A DNA stretch of 64,000 nucleotides from Hyaloperonospora brassicae (Eukaryota; Oomycota; Peronosporomycetes; Peronosporales; Peronosporaceae): the NCBI GenBank assembly GCA_947650285.1, contig CANTFL010000272.1:186001-250000 (forward strand), read 5' to 3'. The notes under the pieces were generated by a model that saw nothing but the letters and a program-made list of their open reading frames with translations, was not told the origin of the DNA and did no database searches. Made by a program: the position numbers and the translations under genes. Position 1 is the first letter of the stretch. Each line of letters starts with the position of its first letter. Shown here piece by piece: positions 55,068-64,000 of the stretch.

Positions 55068-57339
55068 GTTGTAGCTCTTGTTCTGGACAGCCGCCTTTTG
55101 TGCATGCATACATCTTACGGGTGACCACCCGATTGTAATCACTGTGACAAACCTCCTTACTGATTTGTGAAACTACACCTCGCGCGGGCTCCATCGTGCC
55201 ATGGCATGAAGAGATGGATATCCTCGCGCTAAATCGACTGAAGCGTCATCATAATCAACAAATATAAAGCGCTAGATGCCACTGTGTCCCTGAGATGGAG
55301 ATGGGAGGAGCATTCGTTTACAACGAGTACAGATGCATGAAACAAGCTCTGATGTCAAATGCAGCACATTCAACTTCATTCTACCATCATCCTCTGTCGC
55401 CGACAATAAGCGGACAACAGCTTTTGCCGCGTTCACCCCAGTGGGTAGCTTACCTCCGCATGTGTTGCGACCGTAGTCAAGTTCGTCGCGAGTCCGGCGT
55501 TACATCATCACGAAATGGATTCTGATTTGTACCTGAGAGTCGGTCGCACAGCCGCCGTTGTCGTGTACTCCGTGGCTTCCCCTCGGACCCAACAAGTAGG
55601 TGGTGCGTGTACATGAGGCGCATACGTTACAACAGACCGAGCTGGTACCGAATTTGCCGAGTCGAACGGACGCTTCAGAGCGAGCGAAAGTAGACCTTTT
55701 CGTCATGGTTTTTGCTTCTGCAAGTCTTGCGAGCGTCGACAGTGACATTCAATCAAGCAGCGGAGCTCCTGGAAGCGATCGGATTTGACTGCGAATGCCA
55801 CGATCTCGAACGGGACCGACCACCGTGTCCTTTTGCGCTGTGATCTGTATCGTCGTAATCTCACGAAGAGAGTGCGGTTCAATGGTAGTTGCTAAGATTG
55901 TGCTTTGCATATTGTACATATCCACTAGGCAATCTACAAGGTGTGGTAATACAAATAGAATGACCGTATCTACACGTCGCCGAGAAGAGCAGCTCATTCG
56001 TGGTAGCTTGTTGGCCTCTGAAACGCTACTTTTGCAGCATAGGTTGAAATGCAAAGATGCCCTCCGCAGAGTGCCGACGGTATTCAGCAGACTGTCTTTA
56101 GCGGCAGTAATGAGGCTAGCAGACGTCCCTGCATGGCAACGTGAAGGCTTCCTTGACTTGCAACAGCTCTTCCCACGAGATACCAGCGACTCTCCAGCAG
56201 TATCTACGCCGACATCACCATCGCTTGGTCACCGAATCACCTGTGTACTTCGCTCGTGAAAATCTGCAAAAGCAAGGGGTAAACTTAGGACAACGTGAAC
56301 GCTCCTTTCCTCGATCATCATTGTGCAGACTTTTGTCTCCATTGATTTCAATTTTGAGGTCGGGCTTTCGTCGGAGGCAATTCACCAACATATGATTGTT
56401 AGGTGTTTGCCCGCGTAGTCGAACTTCCCAAAGCATGGACCCACGAAGGCGCGACTTCTTCGAAGATGAGACAGTGATGTCACGAAACATACACGTAGCA
56501 AGTGCATGAAGTGAACCGCATTGCTCTCGCACTACGTCATCACAGACTCGACAAACAGCATTTTGCTTTCTTTGGCATTGACTTTGGTGGCTCCGTCCAT
56601 GCGCCTTGGTCGTCGTGGAATAGTGCGAGCGAACAAAACGTGAAACAGTGACTTCTGTTGACATGACTTCCAAATTTCGATTCAGAAGCGCGCTCAGGCG
56701 ATATCACGAAGTTTTCATTTTCACGATAAATTGCCTATGGTTTGTTGTCCAGTAGTTAGTAACACCTACTGTGTATGAACCCATACAACGCCATTCATCA
56801 GGGGACACGCAGCGGGCAATCGATCTGCATTAAGATTGTTTTTCTGCATGACCGCAGATGGTTGGATGGATACTGAAGTTGAAGCGTAACCTTAGACAAA
56901 CACGTATGGTGCCGATGGATGCCCCCGCAACATCGATATTGTAGGTGCTATGCAGCCCCATGGCAGCAGTAGCATGACCGACCACTGAATTTTCCGCAAT
57001 GAGCTTGATGATCAGGAACTCGTGACCCGACCTATCGCATTTTTTATTTAAAGCAACGACTCTGGAAGCCTTCTTGCCGGCGCAGACAACAAGGATACAT
57101 CCGCAACAACGTGTGGTCCAGGGCTTCAGATGTTCATGACCACCGTAACGAGGCATCCTAGGCCGCAGACGTGGACGGTGAAGAGGCGCGTTGCATGACT
57201 AAGAAATATTAGACGTTAAAGCAAATGCGCTAGGAGCCAAGCTAACTTAACCACTTCCCAGGCCCGGCATGTCCTCGGTCGTCATCTCCTGCAGGAGGCT
57301 CGCTGTCTCTTCCTGGCAAAGTTAGCTCGTGAAACTCCT
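55068..57339. other. end of duplication copy 2 and intergenic region before the gene-dense part
   Basis: 55068-56544 is the same as 34354-35830. Past it a minus frame running to 56673 adds QRKQNAVCRVCDD, a Cys-containing stretch that may be a relic of a transposase. The minus frame 56830-57156 has no recognisable domain. 57157-57339 is the 3' flank of the dehydrogenase gene. Confidence 0.45.
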
Positions 57340-58608
57340 TTACGACTTGGCGCGCATCTCGTGGGGCGCCACAAATACTTTCAAGAAACCACTGTCCTTC
57401 TTTGCGATACGCGAGTACGCTTCCGGCAACTCTTCAAGAGCCAAGCGGTGCGAGATCAGGACCGATGGATCCAATTCGCCGCTTTCGATCGCGCCGAACA
57501 CCTGGGGATAGTACTTCTGCGCCGGCGCACGTCCAGCGTGGACAGTCACACCCTTCATTGCGACGGGGCCAATCGGGAACGAGCCAACAGAGCGCATGTA
57601 GTCAGACACGATCGAAACGTGGCCACACTTCCGCACGATCATCAGCAACTCTTTGAGCGTATCCGTAGGTTCTGGCTGTTTCTCCATCCCAATCGACTTC
57701 TCCAGCTTGGCCAAAAACCCGCTGGATGTCGAGCTTCCACTTGCATCAATCACCGCATCGGCACCAGCGGGTGGAAGCATTTGCTGCACTTTCGCCACTA
57801 CCTGGGCGCTGCTCAGGTCTCGGCGGTCGACCACATCCAAATTCATGTGATCATGAGCAAACTTGAGTCGCTCGGGGCACTGCTCAATGCCCACCACCTT
57901 CTTCGCACCACGCAGCTTGCACCAGTGAGCCGCTTGGAGCCCAATGGGACCGAGGCCCCAAATGACCACATGGTCTCCTTCTCCCACTGCGGCTGTGTCC
58001 ACAGCGTGGAGTGCCGTTGCTGTCGTCTCCACTCCCAAAACCGCCTTGTCGTCGCTGACACCCGATGGCAGCTTAAAGCAGTTGACGTCGCCAAAGGGCA
58101 CACGGACATACTCAGCCTGCACGCCTGGCACGTTGCCCAGCATACGGGTGCTACCGAGCACAGCAGCTGGAGCCCAGCCACCGTAGGTCTGCTTAAACTC
58201 CTGCGATGCGTTCGTGCAGTTGCACGCCGCGTACTCCTGTCGACGGCAATGCTTACACTTGCCACAGGCAAGCACAAAGCTGATGGCAACACGGTCTCCC
58301 TCCTTCACTTTGTGCACCTCTGCGCCTACGCTGTCGACAATGCCAACCGCTTCACTGCCCAGCACCTGATCCTTCTCTAGCCCAGCAGCGTTCCCGCACA
58401 CATCTGTCGCAAAGTCTGGGCTCACAGAGCAAGCAGTGACCTTCACCACCACATCGGATGCTTCCATGATCTTGGGCTTGGAAATATGTTCCAGCTTCAC
58501 CGACTTGCCCGTCCACACAACAGCACGCATGCAGCCAGCCGGGTCCTTCGAGCACGAATCCTTGCCGTGCGTGTGAGCGCTCGACATCATCTTGTTCACA
58601 GTGTCCAT
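57340..58608 (-). CDS. medium-chain (zinc-type) alcohol dehydrogenase-like protein
   Basis: 422 residues, no intron, start 58608 (a second possible start is the Met-Met eight residues in). GroES-like N-terminal domain about residues 28-190, then a Rossmann domain with VVIWGLGPIGLQAAHW (GxGxxG). The structural zinc lobe is complete (CGKCKHCRRQEYAAC). The catalytic zinc site appears changed: CSVSPDF where the family has CGxxxSD with a Cys ligand, and GSEAVG instead of GHExxG. It therefore probably binds NAD(P) but may not use catalytic zinc. Family members oxidise alcohols, threonine or formaldehyde adducts, and the substrate here cannot be told. It is the first gene of the gene-dense part. Confidence 0.87.
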   Translation of the reverse strand: MDTVNKMMSSAHTHGKDSCSKDPAGCMRAVVWTGKSVKLEHISKPKIMEASDVVVKVTACSVSPDFATDVCGNAAGLEKDQVLGSEAVGIVDSVGAEVHKVKEGDRVAISFVLACGKCKHCRRQEYAACNCTNASQEFKQTYGGWAPAAVLGSTRMLGNVPGVQAEYVRVPFGDVNCFKLPSGVSDDKAVLGVETTATALHAVDTAAVGEGDHVVIWGLGPIGLQAAHWCKLRGAKKVVGIEQCPERLKFAHDHMNLDVVDRRDLSSAQVVAKVQQMLPPAGADAVIDASGSSTSSGFLAKLEKSIGMEKQPEPTDTLKELLMIVRKCGHVSIVSDYMRSVGSFPIGPVAMKGVTVHAGRAPAQKYYPQVFGAIESGELDPSVLISHRLALEELPEAYSRIAKKDSGFLKVFVAPHEMRAKS

Positions 58609-59631
58609 TGCAGTGTGAGTTCCCCACTCGATCGAATGTCTTTGCTTGTGTTACTGAGCCGGCAAAACGAGATATGACAATCTCGTGGGCCTTTTTGTTG
58701 CTCCCCAAACCAGTTGAACCGTTTGCAGCAGTCGCGCGAGCGACATGTCAACTTTGTGCCAGCCAACTTCGAAGCTATTGAGCGGGTCAAGACTTTGCTC
58801 CTGCCGTTGAAGAAGGAGGTGGCGTTGACGTCTCTTCGCAGTCCATCAATCCAAATTGGCCTCTGTACTCGTTCTTGAGCAGTGCCTTCCAACGGCTTCA
58901 ACTTGAGGAACCCGTCCGGCGCGAGCTGCTGCGAGACTGCGCTTCTCCACACGGCAAACGGCGCTGCGTTGTTACCTTTTGCATTCCCTATCACGTAAGT
59001 GACTGCACAGTGCTCAACTCGGAGCCGTAAGTGCTACTAACGTACGAGGGCGTATCACTGACGAACAGCGAAAGTCGGCCAGAAAATGAGATGCGATTGC
59101 CACTACACTTTTAATGCATTTCATTCCCACTTCACGTAGAAGTGGAACAGCTCATTTGTTGGCCCAAGTGGACACGACAACAGCGTCGACAGCAGTAGCA
59201 ATCGACGACTCGCATGTCCGCCGCTCTTTGGTCTCTGTTGTCTGTCCTGACGACAATGTCCCAAGCCCCCAAGCCGAGCGAATGACTAGTGCCGAACTTC
59301 CTTCCCACTAGCAGCCGCCTTCCTCCTATGGGCACTGGATGCAGTCGATTCCATTGACGTGCGACATGGCTAACGTGGCAACGGAACAGTCACATATCGG
59401 TCGACGTCTCGGGGTCCTGCATTGTCGTGCGTTTATCCGACACCACTTGACGTTATTTCAGTGCTTTTTGCGACACGTCGTCACCCTCTGCGACGTGGTG
59501 TGGTACACACCACTGCCCCAACTGCTGGTCGCCGACGCCGCTGCGTCCCCACTCTGTGGCCGCCAACGTCGCAGATCCCCTCGTGCCGCCTCTCTCTCTC
59601 TCTCTCTCTCTCGCTCCCCCGACGCTCTGCG
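58609..59631. other. intergenic region between divergent genes
   Basis: About 1 kb between the starts of the dehydrogenase (minus) and PDH E1 beta (plus), so it should hold both promoters. Short frames are present, such as 58596-58994 minus, but none has a recognisable domain. Confidence 0.6.
59591..59612 (+). repeat. CT dinucleotide repeat in the 5' leader
   Basis: Eleven TC units lie 20 bp upstream of the PDH E1 beta start codon. Pyrimidine-rich stretches are common near transcription starts in oomycetes, so it may mark the promoter or leader. Confidence 0.85.
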
Positions 59632-60825
59632 ATGGCGCTCCGTCGCGTCCTGCCCCCCCGCCGCGTCTGGACGGCCGCCGCTGCCCATCGTCGCTCGATG
59701 GCCACTGTGGCCCACGAGATGACAGTGCGCGACGCGCTGAACACAGCGCTGGACGAAGAGCTCGCGCGCGACGGCGCAGTGTTTCTCATGGGCGAAGAAG
59801 TGGCCGAGTACAACGGCGCGTACAAAGTGTCGAAGGGCCTCTGGGAGAAGTACGGCGACCAGCGCGTGATCGACACGCCCATCACGGAACAGGGCTTCAC
59901 GGGACTGGCCGTGGGCGCGGCCTACCACGGCACGAAGCCCATTGTCGAGTTCATGACGTTCAACTTTGCCATGCAGGCCATTGACCAGATCATCAACTCG
60001 GCCGCCAAGCAGTTTTACATGTCGAACGGCGACATTAGTGTGCCCATTGTGTTTCGAGGCTCGAACGGACCGGCGGCGGGAGTCGGTACGTTTTGGCCAC
60101 CTGGCGCGCGTCTTGCGTGTTGACTGGCTGCTGCTGTTGCTTGTTGTGGTTTGATTGCAAAGCTGACTATGTTCCTGTGCCTTGTGTACGGAATGTCGGT
60201 AGCTGCGCAGCACTCGCAGTGCTATGCGGCGTGGTACGGCAGCGTGCCCGGTCTCAAGGTCGTCTGTCCGTACGACTCGGAGGACGCTCGCGGCTTGCTC
60301 AAGGCCGCTATCCGCGACCCCAATCCCGTGGTCGTGCTCGAGAACGAGCTGCTGTACGGCGTCACGTTCCCCGTGTCGAAAGAGGCCCAAGACAAGGACT
60401 TTACCATTGAGATTGGAAAGGCCAAGATCATGAAGCAGGGCAAGGACGTGACGCTCGTGGCCTTTTCCCGCATGGTGGGCGAAGCGCTTGAGGCTGCTGC
60501 TGTTTTGGCCAAGGAGGGCATTGACGCCGAAGTGATCAACCTCCGCTCGATCCGTCCGTTCGACCGCCAGGCTATCATTGACTCGGTGAAGAAGACCAAC
60601 CGCATGGTGTCTATCGAAGAAGGATGGGGACAGCACGGCATTGGCGCCGAGATCGCCGGTATCGTCATGGAGACGGAGGCTTTCGACTACCTGGACGCAC
60701 CCCTGGAGCGCGTGACGGGAACGGACGTGCCCATGCCGTACGCTGACAACTTGGAAAAGTTGTGCCTGCCCCAAGTCGATGACATTGTGGCCGCGGCCAA
60801 GCGCACGGTTGCTCGCAAGCTGTAA
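59632..60825 (+). CDS. PDHB: pyruvate dehydrogenase E1 component beta subunit, mitochondrial
   Basis: Two exons, 59632-60085 and 60203-60825. The intron starts GTACG, ends GTAG and is 117 bp. Joined they give 358 residues, the usual size. The first about 24 residues are Arg/Ala-rich ([20 protein letters not shown]), a mitochondrial targeting sequence. Then come [72 protein letters not shown] and, after the intron, [19 protein letters not shown] and [14 protein letters not shown]. It pairs with E1 alpha in the pyruvate dehydrogenase complex in the mitochondrial matrix, decarboxylating pyruvate with thiamine diphosphate. The intron splits the codon of the Ala in GVAAQHS. Confidence 0.95.
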
Positions 60826-61418
60826 GCACAATTTGCCTGACGTGGGAGATGACGAATGGGAACGCCAGCATCGATGTCGCTCGATCTAATGTCTAGGACC
60901 TCGCGCGGTCACGGGTAACACGGTGAAGGCTTGGCTCTCGTTTGTCACGATCACGCGCAGCGAACAGCGTTGTGTGCTAGAGCAGATGAAGTGGAACGTG
61001 GCTGACGGTAGGAAGGGTGTAACCAATCGATCCCGATAGATAACGACAGACGTCCATTCAATTCGCTTTCCTTTGTCTTTGCGCCGTAGCAACGATGAAC
61101 GGAGAATCAGTTGCCATAGCTTCTTTGGTGGTACGAAGCAGAGCAATGGAGCTACTTGCTGCGCATCCCCGTCACACAAAGAAGCGACCAGCATAAACCA
61201 GCCCAACAGCAGATCACTGGTAGCAGCAGCTTTTGTTGACCGCAGCCAAGTAAGTACACGAAACCCGTTCTCGACTATCTGATCAGGTCCAAAACAAAAG
61301 GCAGTGGACATGACAGCGATGGACGAACAAGCACAATACAACACGTTGATCTCACGGCGCCTACGAATTGCGTACTCGCGAAATCTGTAAACCTGCTTCT
61401 TCCGCATCCCTCTCGGAC
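60826..61418. other. intergenic region between convergent genes
   Basis: It lies between the stop codons of PDHB (plus) and the ArfGAP gene (minus). The minus frame 60886-61407 (173 codons) has no recognisable domain and is probably chance. Both 3' ends and their polyadenylation signals should be here. Confidence 0.6.
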
Positions 61419-62816
61419 CTAAAAGCCAAACTCGCCAAAGAAATCGACGTCCTTCTTCGGTTTTGGCTCCTTTGCAACCGGAGCTGGAGGTAAAACAGCG
61501 ACAACAGGAGCAGCAGTCGATCCATTGCTGCTTGAAACCGAAGCTATGGACATCGACGAGAGCCCAAGCAGGTCGTGGCTGTCGCTGTTTGTACTGAGCG
61601 ATGACGACCCGAGCGAGCTTGACGTCTGCAAAGCGTTTGCCTGCTGCATTGTTGTGTGGGAACTGCCACTCCTGCTGTCAAAGTCGCTGCTGCTGCTGAG
61701 CTGCGAGTCCAGCCACGAGTCGTTGTCGTGATCGCGGCTTGACGAACTTATACCGCTGCTGCTGCTGCCAACACCTGCATACTTGCTGGAGGTCGGCAGA
61801 TCAGTGTTGGTGCGAGGAAACGCGCTGCTCATTCCAGCTGCGTTGTTATTGGCATAACCGTTCCCGTTGACTGCAGTCTGGGCGGTCTGTATTAGTGCAG
61901 AAGCACCGCTGGACAGCACGGACCAGCCGGACGAGGCAGACGACTTGACGTTTTCGGTGAGTGCCGGATCGTGGGTCGCGTGCTGCATGAACGACCATCC
62001 GGACGACACCTTTGACCCCAAGTCTTGGTCCTTCATGAGACTGGCAGCCGAACTGGCGACTGTCGTGACTGTGCTAGTCAAGTAACTAAACGCGCCCGAG
62101 AGATCGCCCAGACCGGCAGATGGAGCTTGAGGCACACGCGTTTCACCGCCACTTCCAATGCCCTGCATCCCGTTGCTGCCAAACTTGGCAGCCATGCGGG
62201 CGCGAGCCTCTTCCCGCAGCTTGATCTGACGAGCAACGTAGTCCTGCTCCGACTCGCCTTTGAGCGCTTCAACACCACGTGTATCGCCTCCAGCCTGACC
62301 TCCACCAGCGTACGAAGCAGACGAAAACGAGGACGAGGACGGCTGGCGCGTGCTCGGATCCCACTGGGGTAGCGACGGCGGGGCCCGTCCCTCGACAATC
62401 GCCGTGAGACGTTGACGGTAGACTTCGGCTTGTGGCGTGTTGTACTTTTCACTGATAGAGAGGTCCGTGGGCACGCCAGCAGCAGCGAACGCCACGCGGA
62501 ACGACTCATTGCCGCCTCTCTGCATCTGCATCACCTGTTTGTCCGTCCACGAGTCCATCGTCACTGACCGCACGAACGACAGGTGCACCCCTAGTCCACG
62601 ATGGCGGCCCGAGCACTCGAGACACATGAACGTCCCGTACGAGACAGTGGCCCATTGGGGGTAGGGGGCGTCGCAGTCTACACATCGCTACAGAGACAGA
62701 CGAGTTAGCCACAAAGGCAAAACCTTAGGGCTTCGCACGGGCGGCGCAAGACGTACGTTGTTGCCGGGCAGACGTCGCAGCTCCTGCTGCGTTTCCACAG
62801 CCATTTGGTGCGCCAT
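61419..62816 (-). CDS. ArfGAP domain protein (ARFGAP1-like)
   Basis: Exon 1 is 62816-62757 (MAHQMAVETQQELRRLPGNN), the intron is 62756-62688 (GTACGT...CTGTAG, 69 bp), and exon 2 is 62687-61419, giving 442 residues. The zinc finger is CVDC-x16-CLEC, followed by SGRHRGLGVHLSFVRSVTMD with the catalytic Arg, and the ArfGAP1-like MQRGGNESFRVAF. After about residue 125 it is Ser/Gly/Ala-rich, with two Ser/Thr-rich amphipathic stretches (FSYLTSTVTTVASSAASL and WSVLSSGASALIQTAQTAV) that resemble lipid-packing sensors. It ends in FFGEFGF. It should activate GTP hydrolysis on Arf at the Golgi and so drive COPI coat turnover. Confidence 0.93.
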
Positions 62817-63102
62817 TCTGTATGCCGATCGGTTCTGCAGCAGCAACGACAGCAGCAGAGCGAGTGAGTGCGCAGTCGCGTGGCGAGAGGAGCGCCAGAC
62901 AGAGCGCCAACGTACAGGAGGAAGAGGAGCTGCACAGGTCGAGTGTACGTCGCGGCTGAGGACTGAACACTCGGGCCACGCGAGTGGACAAAAGTAGTCG
63001 ACCGAGTAGCCAATCAGAGGCTGCCAAGAGGGCACAATGCACCACTCAAGAAACGAGCGAGCAAACGAATGACGAAACGTCGCGATGGATACATTTGGTC
63101 CC

Positions 63103-64000
63103 TCACTGGCGGCGATGAAACGTCACAACGTGCGGGCGCTTGAGCACGTGGTAGAAGAGGACGTTGAGCCCTACGAAGCTGCCAGCGACTAGCGCCACGT
63201 ACGTCGCAAAGTTGTTGTAGCCGCGTCCGCAGATCATATACGACGGCCCCTCGTGGAGCAGCTGCGTCATGGGGACGTTGCACAGCGTAAAGTCCTCGTC
63301 AAAGTCGTATGCGCAGAGGTACTTCCTGCGGTGGTGGCGCATACCAATGAGACTGTAGTACGACTGGCGCTCGAGGCAGTGGCCCAGTGGCTGGTGGTGG
63401 CCCATCGACACGATCTCCGTCGGGTTGATGAACAGCACGAGCAGCAACAGGACAAAGTAGAGCAGGAACACCATCTGGTTCACCGCGTGGTCGATGCACG
63501 AATACAGCCAGTCACTGTCGTAGACGGCCACAGGGTCTAACGAGTCTTGCACGCCCGGGAGGCCTGCGAACGAACAGCACAGCATCGTAGTTAGTAGAGT
63601 ACGGGGGATGTGTAGGTAGCGAGCGATCGCTATCGCGAGGTCACACGATGTACCTCTCTCGCGATCAGCGATCCAGCAGAGTAGCAAGCTCAGCCCGATC
63701 AACATGAAGAGAGACACCTGGACAGCAACACACACACACAGTGTCAGTCGCCGTCTTTTTACCAGTCTTTCTCATGTCAGTCGCAACAGCACGTCGTCAC
63801 CTGTGCTTGAATCCCCAGGAGGCGAACAGGGCAATAGTAGCCCAAAATGAGGAGACCAGCAGCGAGTAGAGTCGTAAGGAACGGCATCAACAAGACGTAG
63901 GCCCGCTCGGACGCCCACTGGTCCTCTTTGCAGTAGTCGCCCGTGAGCCAATTCCTGTTGCAGACACTACACCGCCAATCAGTTTCCCCAACGCCATCCC
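63103..64000 (-). CDS. multi-pass membrane protein, partial (5' end outside the window)
   Basis: Three exons can be read: from the window edge to 63801 (CSVCNRNWLTGDYCKEDQWA, then a hydrophobic helix MPFLTTLLAAGLLILGYY), 63717-63654 (SLFMLIGLSLLLCWIADRER), and 63563-63103. Introns are 63800-63718 (GTGACG...CCAG) and 63653-63564 (GTACAT...GCAG). The last exon holds a long hydrophobic segment (MVFLLYFVLLLLVLFI), a His/Cys-containing loop (MGHHQPLGHCLE, KYLCAYDFDEDFTLC) and a final helix (YVALVAGSFVGLNVLFYHVL). At least four membrane segments. I do not recognise the family. The cysteine pattern is not a DHHC palmitoyltransferase motif. Confidence 0.7.

Larger units (their letters stand above)
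42236..56544 (+). repeat. segmental duplication, copy 2 (interrupted by E4)
   Basis: This is the direct-orientation partner of 23195-35830. It contains E4 (44932-52637), and 53121-55067, which is absent from copy 1. The region equivalent to 42236-43040 of copy 1 is nearly identical. It has a 22-base deletion near 52752 relative to copy 1, between GCGCA repeats. Confidence 0.93.

Noticed and set aside
57361..58380. 339-codon plus-strand open frame opposite the dehydrogenase gene
   Set aside because: The residues are low in conserved patterns and His/Arg-rich. It is the shadow of a GC-rich real gene with recognisable motifs on the other strand.
58596..58994. 132-codon minus frame upstream of the dehydrogenase
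   Set aside because: It overlaps the dehydrogenase start and has no domain. Probably chance in promoter sequence.
59458..60831. 457-codon minus-strand open frame opposite PDHB
   Set aside because: It runs straight through the PDHB intron and both exons and has no domain. It is a shadow of biased codon use in PDHB.
63103..64000. DHHC palmitoyltransferase identity for the membrane protein
   Set aside because: No DHHC or full Cys-rich domain is visible in the exons present. The His/Cys loop does not fit the motif.

Overview
The window looks like oomycete nuclear DNA, most likely a downy mildew or Phytophthora relative (Peronosporales). The reasons are short GT-AG introns, secreted effector-type proteins with a signal peptide, a degenerate RXLR-like site, an EER motif and WY-like helices, and a genome in which Ty3/gypsy, Ty1/copia and MULE elements fill almost everything between genes. 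No tRNA, rRNA, CRISPR array or prokaryotic feature was seen.

Layout. 1-3064: the 3' part of a decayed minus-strand copia element (copia-1). 3065-10804: a plus-strand Ty3/gypsy chromovirus-like element (E1). 10805-11082: the missing 5' end of copia-1 gag, now on the opposite strand. 11083-22555: a second copy of the same Ty3 family on the minus strand (E2), whose 5' LTR is split by a MULE transposon at 18515-22272. 23195-35830 and 42236-56544: two direct copies of a segmental duplication. Each copy carries one effector-like gene (24007-24966 and 43042-44058). Copy 1 holds a third Ty3 copy (E3, 26371-34353) and copy 2 holds a different Ty3 family (E4, 44932-52637). Between the copies lie a nearly intact copia element (copia-2, 36025-41564) and a MULE remnant. 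From about 57.3 kb to the end the sequence changes to compact housekeeping genes: an MDR alcohol dehydrogenase-like gene, mitochondrial pyruvate dehydrogenase E1 beta, an ArfGAP and a partial multi-pass membrane protein.

Main observations. (1) The Ty3 elements are packed with short perfect inverted repeats (5-10 bp arms, often 3-7 nt loops), one after another through coding and LTR sequence. Between subfamilies some stems differ by paired, compensating changes. (2) Ty3 elements of both families carry open reading frames on the strand opposite gag-pol, between the integrase end and the 3' LTR. These end in a predicted coiled coil that overlaps the linker and chromodomain of pol. (3) LTR types and 5-bp target duplications show that E1 and E2 recombined as inverted copies and flipped the DNA between them. 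(4) The two effector paralogs share a nearly identical N-terminal half and flanks but have unrelated-looking C-terminal halves, with sharp borders.

The retroelement genes are nearly all broken by stops and frameshifts. The effector genes and the four genes at the right end are open in the intron models given.
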